From assembly GCA_944384905.1 (NCBI GenBank), contig CALWVE010000019.1:1-55306 (forward strand): a DNA stretch of 55,306 nt, in the 5' to 3' direction. Source of the DNA: an uncultured Clostridia bacterium (GTDB lineage: Bacteria; Bacillota; Clostridia; Oscillospirales; Acutalibacteraceae). Position 1 is the stretch's first letter. Each line of letters opens with the position of its first letter. The position numbers and the translations under genes are program-made. A model generated the notes under the pieces. That model was not told where the DNA came from. It did not search any database and was given only the letters and a program-made list of their open reading frames with translations. Positions 32,816 to 40,061 of this stretch are shown in pieces.

Positions 32816-34622
32816 CCAGATCCTCCTTTCCGGTCTGGATCCGATAAATATCCCGGTAGGTGCCGGGGCGGGCGATCAGTTCTTCGTGCGTGCCGATGGC
32901 CTCTACCCGGCCGTTGTTCAGCACCAGAATTTTCTGCGCCTGCATCAAAGTCGTAATACGGTGTGAAATAAGAATGACCGTGGCGTTCCCGCGGGAATCA
33001 GCCAGCGCATGGCGGATGCGGGAATCCGTCTCGGCGTCAACCGCCGAAAGGGAATCGTCGAAAATCATAATCGGCGTTTCCTTGGCCAGCGTACGGGCAA
33101 TGGCGGTTCGCTGTTTCTGACCGCCCGAAAGCGTTACGCCGCGTTCACCAACCACGGTATCGTATCCCTCGGGGAAGTCCATAATCGCCTCGTCCACACA
33201 GGCAATCGCAGCCGCACGCCGAATGGACGACAGATCATGTTCTTTGCCGCCGATGCCGATATTTTCGGCAATCGTACGGGAAAACAGGAACGGCTCCTGC
33301 AAAACAATACCGATATTGCGGCGCACATGTTCCGCGCGGATCTTCTGCAGATCCACGCCACCGATGGTGATTTTTCCCTGCCCGGGCGCCAGATCATATA
33401 GCCGGCACAGCAGATGCATCAGCGTGGTTTTGCCGGAACCCGTTCCGCCCAAAATGGCAAACGTGCTGCCCGGCTCAATCGAAAAGCTGACGTCGTGCAG
33501 AATTTCCGGCGTATTGGCGTCATAAGCATAGTTGATATGCTCGAAACGGATTTCCTGATTCATATCCGGCTCTTCTGCGTCGGGCGCGTCCGCTTCGGCC
33601 GGGCTATCCATAATTTCCGCGATACGCGAAAGGGAAACGCCCGCCTTGCTCATATCGGCAATTACACGCCCCAGCTGACGAACCGGCCAAACCAAAATGG
33701 AATTATAGGCCACAAACGCGATAAACTGGCCGGGCGTCATGGCGCCCTGTACACAGAACAGGCAGCCGAATACGATTACCAGCATGACCTGCAAGCCGGA
33801 AATGAAATCGCCGACACACCAGAACGCGGTCATATAAACCGCCATACGTGCCCAAAGGCCGGTATATTTGACATTCTGCTTTTCAAACCGCTCGCGTTCA
33901 TACGCTTCGCGACCAAACGCGCGCACAACCCGCACACCGGTGAGGTTTTCCTGCGCGATGGTGGAAAGAATGCCTTCGTTTTCATCGCATTCACGGAAAT
34001 GATGCGAAATCCGGCGATTGAAATACATCGAGTAAAGAATAATCACCGGAAAAGCGGCGGCGGCAATCAGCGTGAGCCGCGGGCTCATCGTGAACATGAA
34101 CCACAGAGACGAAACCAGCAGAATCACAATGCGGAACACAGCCAGAAGCTGTTCCGAAAGGAAGTTGCGCACAACATCCACGTCCGAAGTGCAGCGCTGG
34201 ATAATATCGCCCGTTTTGTGCTTCATATGCCAGGCAAACGGCAAGCGCTGAATATGCCCAAACAGCAAATCGCGCATGGTCTGCACCAGCGTTTCCGATG
34301 CCCGTGTGTTGAAATACGTGTTCGAGAAACGGCAAAGCGCGCCTACGGCTGCCAGCGCCAGCACAATCAGCGCCACAACCCAAAGGTGCGTGCGGAAATA
34401 ATCTACCCCCACCGCTTCTACGGGTGCGAGCAGAAAAACGGGAAGATCAAACGGCTCTTCCCCGATAATCGAGTCTACGGTGGCACGGATGATCTGTGGG
34501 TTCAGCATTTCAATCAGTGTCACCAGCAGAGAGGCGGCAAGCCCCAGCACAAACCAGCGTTTGCTGCCCCGCATAAACCGCAGGACAAGCCGCAGGCGGC
34601 CGCCCTTGTTTTTTTGTTGCAT
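32808..34622 (-). CDS. ABC exporter half-transporter A (permease-ATPase)
   Basis: The 604-residue partner half has six membrane helices and an ATPase with Walker A GGTGSGKTT, signature LSGGQKQRTAIARTL and Walker B MIFDDSLSAVDAETD. Asp replaces the usual catalytic Glu (DDS), which marks the degenerate site of heterodimeric exporters such as BmrCD or LmrCD. It is the first gene of a two-gene operon. The start ATG follows AAGGAAAAGG with 9-nt spacing. Its 250-nt leader contains hairpins and a short leader ORF, hinting at drug-induced attenuation like that of bmrCD. The substrate is unknown. Confidence 0.93.
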   Translation of the reverse strand: MQQKNKGGRLRLVLRFMRGSKRWFVLGLAASLLVTLIEMLNPQIIRATVDSIIGEEPFDLPVFLLAPVEAVGVDYFRTHLWVVALIVLALAAVGALCRFSNTYFNTRASETLVQTMRDLLFGHIQRLPFAWHMKHKTGDIIQRCTSDVDVVRNFLSEQLLAVFRIVILLVSSLWFMFTMSPRLTLIAAAAFPVIILYSMYFNRRISHHFRECDENEGILSTIAQENLTGVRVVRAFGREAYERERFEKQNVKYTGLWARMAVYMTAFWCVGDFISGLQVMLVIVFGCLFCVQGAMTPGQFIAFVAYNSILVWPVRQLGRVIADMSKAGVSLSRIAEIMDSPAEADAPDAEEPDMNQEIRFEHINYAYDANTPEILHDVSFSIEPGSTFAILGGTGSGKTTLMHLLCRLYDLAPGQGKITIGGVDLQKIRAEHVRRNIGIVLQEPFLFSRTIAENIGIGGKEHDLSSIRRAAAIACVDEAIMDFPEGYDTVVGERGVTLSGGQKQRTAIARTLAKETPIMIFDDSLSAVDAETDSRIRHALADSRGNATVILISHRITTLMQAQKILVLNNGRVEAIGTHEELIARPGTYRDIYRIQTGKEDLDE

Positions 34623-34873
34623 GGCTTGTTACCTTTTCCTTTTTCCAAAATTGAGAAATTGACACAGTCTTTGTCTGTAAAAATACAGACGCGCTTTTGT
34701 GTCTGCACCTACTCTGAATTGCCTTTTCAGGCGATTAAATCTTGCTTTCTCGTTTCATAGTTTCTTACCTTTTCCTTCTCTAAAATTATAAAGCCTACAC
34801 GGCGGCTTCATCTATGAGAAACGCAGTCACGGCCCCGCGTTTACTCCAACTCCTCATCGTTCGTTTAAACGAT
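34623..34873 (-). promoter_or_regulatory. Structured 250-nt leader of the multidrug ABC exporter operon
   Basis: This gene-free stretch holds, in minus-strand order, an AAACGC/GCGTTT hairpin, an AAGCC/GGCTT hairpin, a small ORF, and mutually exclusive pairings of GCAGAC, GTCTGTA, TACAGAC and GACTGTGTC (about 34661-34708). No terminator stem with T run is visible, so control would be at translation if at all. Confidence 0.4.
34735..34758 (-). CDS. Possible 7-residue leader peptide MKRESKI
   Basis: On the minus strand ATG AAA CGA GAA AGC AAG ATT TAA is preceded by AAGGAAAAGGTAAGAAACT. The main gene 113 nt downstream has AAGGAAAAGGTAACAAGCC before its ATG, a near copy of this ribosome site at the same spacing. 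The ORF is followed by a GTCTGTA/TACAGAC hairpin. This is the layout of a translation-sensing leader, but a 7-codon ORF can arise by chance. Confidence 0.35.
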   Translation of the reverse strand: MKRESKI

Positions 34874-34880
34874 TAAATTC

Positions 34881-34910
34881 AATATACAAGAAATATGATC
34901 GGTTTGTCAA
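34881..34910 (-). promoter_or_regulatory. Promoter of the multidrug ABC exporter operon
   Basis: On the minus strand TTGACA (34905-34910), 18 nt, TATATT (34881-34886). The transcript would start near 34873. Confidence 0.65.
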
Positions 34911-34960
34911 TTGTTTTTTAACAAATTCATAAACCATTTTTCTCGTCTCACAAAATACGC

Positions 34961-35004
34961 AAAAAAGGGGGAGCCGCAAAACGCAATGGTTTTGCAGTTC
35001 CCCC
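34961..35004 (-). terminator. Strong terminator of the GH3 gene
   Basis: A 16-bp stem (34967-34982 with 34989-35004, one or two mismatches) is followed on the minus strand by six T, 28 nt after the GH3 stop. Confidence 0.92.
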
Positions 35005-35032
35005 AAAAGAACGAATTTACAAACGATAGAGC

Positions 35033-37102
35033 TTAATAGGACAGGCCGAATCCATAGATATACTGGCTGCCTTCGGTATCGCGATAAGCATATTCCTTGC
35101 CGTTCATGTACTTGGCCTTATCATAGCCCGGTACATCGTTGGGCGAAGCGCAGATCGCGTTTTCGTCTACGGCAATGGCTTCGTCTCCGGCCGGCAGCGT
35201 GATCGGCAGTTTGCCCACCGGATTGGCAAGACCCAGCATAACATCCAGCGTAGCCTGTGTAAACGTGTAGAAACCAACCGTCAGGGCATCCGCCATCGGC
35301 TCTACATTGTTGAGCAGATACGGCAGATTCAGGTTGACGTTCATCACGACCTTATCTACAGCAGCGCGGATCTCTTTGATATGATCCACATCTACACCGG
35401 TTTCCTTGAGGATGTTCAGCTCCAGATAGCTGGGCGTGGCCTCAAAGTAGCTGCCGCTGGCCGGTTTGAGGAACAGCAGCGCGATATCCGCATCGTGATA
35501 ATCGTCTACAATCGTCAGCTCCGGATGGTTCTTGCGCACCAGACCGGCAAAAGCTTCCACCGTTTCCTTGGGATTGCTGGCGCTGCCGGAGCGGGCCATC
35601 GCAGCCAGTTCGGCTTCGGTGTAATCGGTACGCATCATCATTTCTACATAAATCTTCTTGCCGGCGAGCTTTTCAGCGGTAAGCGGCAGAAGATTCTCTT
35701 TGTTCTTGAGCAGAACAACAGAATCCAAATGCGCCTGATAAGCGACAGCCTTTGTTTCGGGGGTATTGACAAGGGCGTTGGCCGCTTTTTCATCCACATA
35801 CGGATTTTCAAACAGGCCCAACACAAACAGTTCTTTGAACAGACGGCACAGCGCGCGATCTACGACATCCTGACCAACCAGGCCGGTCTTCATGGCTTCG
35901 AGGAACGGGGCCGGATCGGTTTCGCCGGAAACCATGTCGGTGCCGGCTTTCAGCACACGTGCAGCGCGGCCGGGCTTGCTCAAATCTTCGGCGCCCCAGG
36001 ACATCGCGCTGATTACGCCGGAGTCGGAGTTGACATAGCCGTCAAAGCCGAGCTGACCGCGCAGGAAGCCGGTGATAAACTGTTTATTGTAGGCAAATGC
36101 AATTTCTTCGTCAAAATGATCCACGCCGTTCTGCGGGAATCCCGATTTTTCGTTGGACGGGATGGCATAATACGGCATGATGGAGGATGTACCGGCGTCA
36201 ATGGCAGCCTTAAACGGCGGGAGATGGTATTTTTCCAAACTGCCGGGGGTTGCATAGCAGTTGAATTCGCCTTCTTTATAGTGCGGGTCAAAGCCGTTTT
36301 CACGGGCGCCGCCGCCGGGGAAGTGCTTGGTGGTCATGGCTACGCTGTTTTCATCCAGCTTTTCGCCCTGTACACCCTTGATCACGCGCGGGAAAATATC
36401 GCAGATCAGATCCGGATTTTCGCCGAACGTACCGAACGTACGGAACCAACGCGGGTCGGTTGCCGTATCGGCCATGTACATATAGCCCTTACGGATATTG
36501 GTCGCCATAAATTCATCGTGAACGATCTTGGCGAACTTCTCGATCATATCCATATTCCGGCCGGCCGCCAGACCCAGCGTACCGGGGAATGTAGTGAACT
36601 TATTCGGTTCTTCGTCGGCGTTGTAGCGTACATCCGCGCTTTCATTTTTGGAGTTGGACGCAACAATGCAGGGAATACCCAGACGGGTGCCTTCGCACAC
36701 TTCTTCCATGGTATTTACCCAGCGGGCCATATCTTCGGGGGAAGCGTTTTCGCGCACGATAATATGTCGCTGATGCTTGGTAGCCAGCTGATAGGTCGTG
36801 GGCATAGTGCGACGTTTATGTCCGCGCATTTCTACTTCTACGTCTTTTTCATGCAGAACACCGCCATGGCTGGTGGGTTCATCGGGCTTAGAAGAAATAC
36901 CCATCGGGATATCGCCAATCACAAACATACCGGCTTTTTCTTCCAGCGTCATGCGGGAAACCAGGTCTTTGGCACGCTCTTCCGGAGAAAGACGCCAATC
37001 CTCATAAGGATCCAGTACACCGTTTCCGTTCAGGTCTTTAAACGTCAATCCATCCACCTGGATCAGCTTTTTAATACGAGCCTGTACATTTTTTTGTTCC
37101 AT
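35033..37102 (-). CDS. Glycoside hydrolase family 3 (beta-glucosidase-like)
   Basis: This 689-residue enzyme has the GH3 (beta/alpha)8 domain from about residue 50 to 400, with GTFGENPDLICD, MTTKHFPGGGARENG and the nucleophile region GFDGYVNSDSGVI (Asp). The GH3 C-terminal sandwich follows (DSVVLLKNKENLLPL onward). At the N-terminus, DLNGNGVLDPYEDW is an EF-hand/dockerin-like calcium loop often seen in clostridial GH3. No signal peptide is seen, so it hydrolyses imported beta-glycosides in the cytoplasm. ATG 37102 follows GAGGTG. It is a single-gene unit with a near-consensus promoter. Confidence 0.92.
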   Translation of the reverse strand: MEQKNVQARIKKLIQVDGLTFKDLNGNGVLDPYEDWRLSPEERAKDLVSRMTLEEKAGMFVIGDIPMGISSKPDEPTSHGGVLHEKDVEVEMRGHKRRTMPTTYQLATKHQRHIIVRENASPEDMARWVNTMEEVCEGTRLGIPCIVASNSKNESADVRYNADEEPNKFTTFPGTLGLAAGRNMDMIEKFAKIVHDEFMATNIRKGYMYMADTATDPRWFRTFGTFGENPDLICDIFPRVIKGVQGEKLDENSVAMTTKHFPGGGARENGFDPHYKEGEFNCYATPGSLEKYHLPPFKAAIDAGTSSIMPYYAIPSNEKSGFPQNGVDHFDEEIAFAYNKQFITGFLRGQLGFDGYVNSDSGVISAMSWGAEDLSKPGRAARVLKAGTDMVSGETDPAPFLEAMKTGLVGQDVVDRALCRLFKELFVLGLFENPYVDEKAANALVNTPETKAVAYQAHLDSVVLLKNKENLLPLTAEKLAGKKIYVEMMMRTDYTEAELAAMARSGSASNPKETVEAFAGLVRKNHPELTIVDDYHDADIALLFLKPASGSYFEATPSYLELNILKETGVDVDHIKEIRAAVDKVVMNVNLNLPYLLNNVEPMADALTVGFYTFTQATLDVMLGLANPVGKLPITLPAGDEAIAVDENAICASPNDVPGYDKAKYMNGKEYAYRDTEGSQYIYGFGLSY

Positions 37103-37163
37103 ATCAGACAGCACCTCACATTCTCAATCGTTAAACAACATAATGAACACAATTATCACGACT

Positions 37164-37191
37164 ATTATAACATAAATGTATAAAATGTCAA
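37164..37191 (-). promoter_or_regulatory. Promoter of the GH3 gene
   Basis: On the minus strand TTGACA (37186-37191), 16 nt, TATAAT (37164-37169). Both hexamers are consensus. Confidence 0.75.
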
Positions 37192-37224
37192 CTAATTTTC
37201 CGCGCGTTTGCTTGGTTTCCAAAA

Positions 37225-37256
37225 TAAAAAAGCGCCACAGGCAAAACCTGCGGCGC
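37225..37256 (-). terminator. Terminator of the opp operon
   Basis: GCGCCACAGG pairs with CCTGCGGCGC (one mismatch) around CAAAA, followed on the minus strand by a T7 run. Confidence 0.88.
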
Positions 37257-37282
37257 AAAACATATGAATTTTACAGATAAAA

Positions 37283-37513
37283 TCAGAACAAATGAAGGAA
37301 CAGCCAACCTCCGCCGCAAAGCAGCAGCAGAACCAGCAAACAAATGGGAAGAATGGTCAGGCAACCTGAAACCAACATGGCGGCCATGTCGCCCTTCTCC
37401 ATCTCATCTTTCAACGGCGGGCGTTCGATTTCGATGTTTTCCTCTTCTTCGTCCAATCCCATTCGTTCACGTTGAAGTTCACGGGCACGATCCAATTTTT
37501 TCTGGAACAGCAT
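37283..37513 (-). CDS. Small single-span membrane protein at the end of the opp operon
   Basis: This 76-residue protein begins MLFQKKLDRARELQRERMGLD, an amphipathic charged region. An acidic stretch (DEEEENIEIE) follows, then one or two hydrophobic segments from about residue 45 (MLVSGCLTILPICLLVLLLL) to the end. ATG 37513 follows AAAGGAGG by 10 nt. It lies 30 nt after oppF and before the operon terminator, so it is cotranscribed with the peptide transporter. I do not recognise the family. It may be an accessory subunit of the transporter or an unrelated passenger. Confidence 0.7.
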   Translation of the reverse strand: MLFQKKLDRARELQRERMGLDEEEENIEIERPPLKDEMEKGDMAAMLVSGCLTILPICLLVLLLLCGGGWLFLHLF

Positions 37514-37543
37514 CGAAAACAAACCTCCTTTGCTCTTCTCTGT

Positions 37544-39064
37544 TTATTCTGCGGCCGTTTCCTTGGCTTCTACATCGAGAAGCGGATGGTGGCAAGCCAC
37601 AAAATGGTTGGGAGCCAGCTCACGCCACTCCGGTACAACCTGCTTACAGATTTCGGTGCAATAACGGCAGCGGGTATGGAATTTGCATCCCTTCGGCGGA
37701 TTAACCGGGCTGGGAATATCGCCTTCCAGAATCTGCAGCTCTTTGCTGGCATCCGGATCGGTTGTGGGAATAGCGGCAATCAGAGCCTGCGTATACGGGT
37801 GAATCGGCTTAGCGAAAATATCTTCGGAAGCAGCCAGTTCCACCAGATTACCCAAATACATAACGCCGATTCGGTCGCTGATGTATTTAACAACGGAAAG
37901 GTCGTGCGTGATGAACAGATACGTCAGGTTCTGCTGCTCACGCAGGTCCTGCAACAGGTTGATAATCTGAGACTGAACGGAAACGTCCAGAGCGGAAACG
38001 GCTTCGTCGCACACCACAAACTTCGGGTTAACAGCCAGGCTTCGCGCAATGCTGATACGCTGACGCTGACCACCGGAGAACTGGTGCGGGAAACGATGCA
38101 GGAAGTACGGCGCCAAACCGCAGTCGTTCATCACCTTGATGACATATTCCTGCATACGAGGATTGTTCTTGCGGAAGAAATCGTGTGCCAGCAAACCTTC
38201 GCCGATGATCTGACCGATCGTCATGCGGGGGTTCAAAGAGGAATACGGATCCTGGAAAACCAGCTGCAAGTCACGGCGCAGCAAACGGATCTCGTTGTAG
38301 GTCAGACGAGCCAGGTCGATTCCGTCGTCATGCAGAGCATCGAACTTCTGGAATTCGGCATCGTCCAGATGCGGACGGCGAAGCTCTTCAATCGCTTCCA
38401 AAGAAGCATCCAGTTCTTTCTGGATCTGAGCCAATTCATCGTCCATCGTTTTGATCTGAGCCTGCCACTTATCGGCGGGCTTCTTATCATAAACGGCATC
38501 GTCTACGCGAACCTGCAGCTTCTGGCGGCGGGCACGCAGATTGCGGCGCTTCAGAGCCAGCTCATAGTTCTTCTGATAAGCTTCGGCAACCGGCTTCATA
38601 TCATCGAGAATCATCAGACCGCCGATGATGTTGGCAATATCCAGCAGAGCGTCGTGTGCCGCCTTTTTGGCTGCATCCAGCTCGGCGTGTTTGGCATACT
38701 GTTCCTGTTCGGAAAGCTTATCGTATTCTTTCTGCAAGTGATCGCGCTTCTGCTCCAGCGTATGGAGATGCGCCTTCTTTTTATCCAAAGAACGGATCGT
38801 ATCCAGCATATAGCGGGGCGCGATATCATCCAGCGTACGGCCATAATACATGGTACGGCCATCCGTCTGTTTGTAAAGCTGAAGAATGGTACGGCCCAAA
38901 GTAGACTTACCGCAGCCGGATTCACCTACCAGACCGAATACTTCACCTTCGTAAATATCAAGCGTGATACCGTCGTTGGCTTTTACATACAAGCCGCGCT
39001 TTTTGAGCGGGAAATACTGTTTCAGGTTCGTAATGCGCAGCAGAACTTTTTTATTTTGTGGCAT
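37544..39064 (-). CDS. oppF: Oligopeptide ABC transporter ATPase OppF with a large helical insertion
   Basis: This 506-residue ATPase is about 170 residues longer than usual OppF. Walker A GESGCGKST is at residues 47-55; the expected Q-loop LVFQDPYSSLNPRMT is only reached at about 269. Between them (about 80-255) lies a Lys/Glu/Gln-rich stretch with heptad-like patterns (SLDKKKAHLHTLEQKRDHLQ, later KTMDDELAQIQKEL), probably an antiparallel coiled coil. Signature FSGGQRQRISIARSL, Walker B FVVCDEAVSALDVS and the C-terminal CKFHTRCRYC cysteine motif are intact, so it should be active. It overlaps oppD by 14 nt. The purpose of the insert is unknown. Confidence 0.92.
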   Translation of the reverse strand: MPQNKKVLLRITNLKQYFPLKKRGLYVKANDGITLDIYEGEVFGLVGESGCGKSTLGRTILQLYKQTDGRTMYYGRTLDDIAPRYMLDTIRSLDKKKAHLHTLEQKRDHLQKEYDKLSEQEQYAKHAELDAAKKAAHDALLDIANIIGGLMILDDMKPVAEAYQKNYELALKRRNLRARRQKLQVRVDDAVYDKKPADKWQAQIKTMDDELAQIQKELDASLEAIEELRRPHLDDAEFQKFDALHDDGIDLARLTYNEIRLLRRDLQLVFQDPYSSLNPRMTIGQIIGEGLLAHDFFRKNNPRMQEYVIKVMNDCGLAPYFLHRFPHQFSGGQRQRISIARSLAVNPKFVVCDEAVSALDVSVQSQIINLLQDLREQQNLTYLFITHDLSVVKYISDRIGVMYLGNLVELAASEDIFAKPIHPYTQALIAAIPTTDPDASKELQILEGDIPSPVNPPKGCKFHTRCRYCTEICKQVVPEWRELAPNHFVACHHPLLDVEAKETAAE

Positions 39065-40043
39065 GGCGTTCCCTCCTGTCCGGATAGAAGCAGCGAATCT
39101 GCTGATCCTCGCTGATCTGCGTCAGCTGGGGTTCTTCCTGCAGGCAGCGTTCCGTAGCATACTTGCAGCGGGGCGCAAATTTGCAGCCCTTGGGCAGATT
39201 CAACGGGTGGGGCACCGAGCCGGGAATCGATTCCAAACGCGTGTCGGAAGAAACATCCAGACGCGGGATAGAATTCAGCAGGCCTTCGGTATACGGATGC
39301 ATAAACTGACCGCCGGCAAAAATGTTGCGAACGGGGGACATCTCAACAACCTGGCCGCAATACATAACGGCCACATCGTCGGCCATCTGGTTGATAACAC
39401 CCAGGTCGTGCGTGATGAACAGGATCGACGTACCATGTTCCTGCTTCAGTTCGTTCATCAGGTGCAGAATCTGAGCCTGAATCGTTACGTCCAGAGCCGT
39501 AGTCGGTTCGTCGGCAATCAGCAGCTTCGGCTTACAGGCCAGCGCCATAGCGATCATGACACGCTGACGCATACCACCGGAAAGCTGATGCGGATACTGT
39601 TTGGCAACCACTTCGGGATTCGGGATTTTAACATCCGCCAGCATTTCCACAACCTTTTTATTGGCCTCGTGTTTTTTCATACCCTGATGGATGATAAACG
39701 GTTCGGCCACCTGACGCTCTACGGTGAAAACCGGGTTCAAGCTCGTCATGGGTTCCTGGAAAATAACGGAAATATCGTTGCCGCGGATTTTATACATGTC
39801 GTTGATCGAAAGCTTGGTGAGCTCTTTTCCTTCGAAAAAGATTTCGCCGCTTTCAATATAGCCGTTGCTGTCCAGCAGGCGCAGGATGCTCATGGCAGAT
39901 ACGCTCTTGCCCGAGCCGGATTCGCCTACCAGGCCCAGCGTACGGCCGGCGTTAACGGAGTAAGAAACTCCGTTAACCGCACGTACAATACCTCTCTTGG
40001 TTTTAAAGGAGGTATGAAGGTCTTTGACTTCAAGAAGTGCCAT
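39051..40043 (-). CDS. oppD: Oligopeptide ABC transporter ATPase OppD
   Basis: This 330-residue cytoplasmic ATPase is of normal length. Walker A GESGSGKSV is near residue 39, the Q-loop reads VIFQEPMTSLNPVFT, signature LSGGMRQRVMIAMAL, Walker B LLIADEPTTALDVT and switch His in FITHDLGV. The C-terminal oligo_HPY domain has CKFAPRCKYATERC for an iron-sulfur cluster in this subfamily. It powers the OppBC channel together with OppF. The start ATG lies 18 nt after oppC, with GAGGAGGTAA as ribosome site. Confidence 0.95.
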   Translation of the reverse strand: MALLEVKDLHTSFKTKRGIVRAVNGVSYSVNAGRTLGLVGESGSGKSVSAMSILRLLDSNGYIESGEIFFEGKELTKLSINDMYKIRGNDISVIFQEPMTSLNPVFTVERQVAEPFIIHQGMKKHEANKKVVEMLADVKIPNPEVVAKQYPHQLSGGMRQRVMIAMALACKPKLLIADEPTTALDVTIQAQILHLMNELKQEHGTSILFITHDLGVINQMADDVAVMYCGQVVEMSPVRNIFAGGQFMHPYTEGLLNSIPRLDVSSDTRLESIPGSVPHPLNLPKGCKFAPRCKYATERCLQEEPQLTQISEDQQIRCFYPDRRERHATK

Positions 40044-40061
40044 AATTTCGTTTACCTCCTC

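Noticed and set aside
34860..34880. The short palindrome-like GTTTAAAC near 34863 as an operator
   Set aside because: Short AT-rich palindromes are expected by chance here, and it lies at the predicted transcript start without other support.
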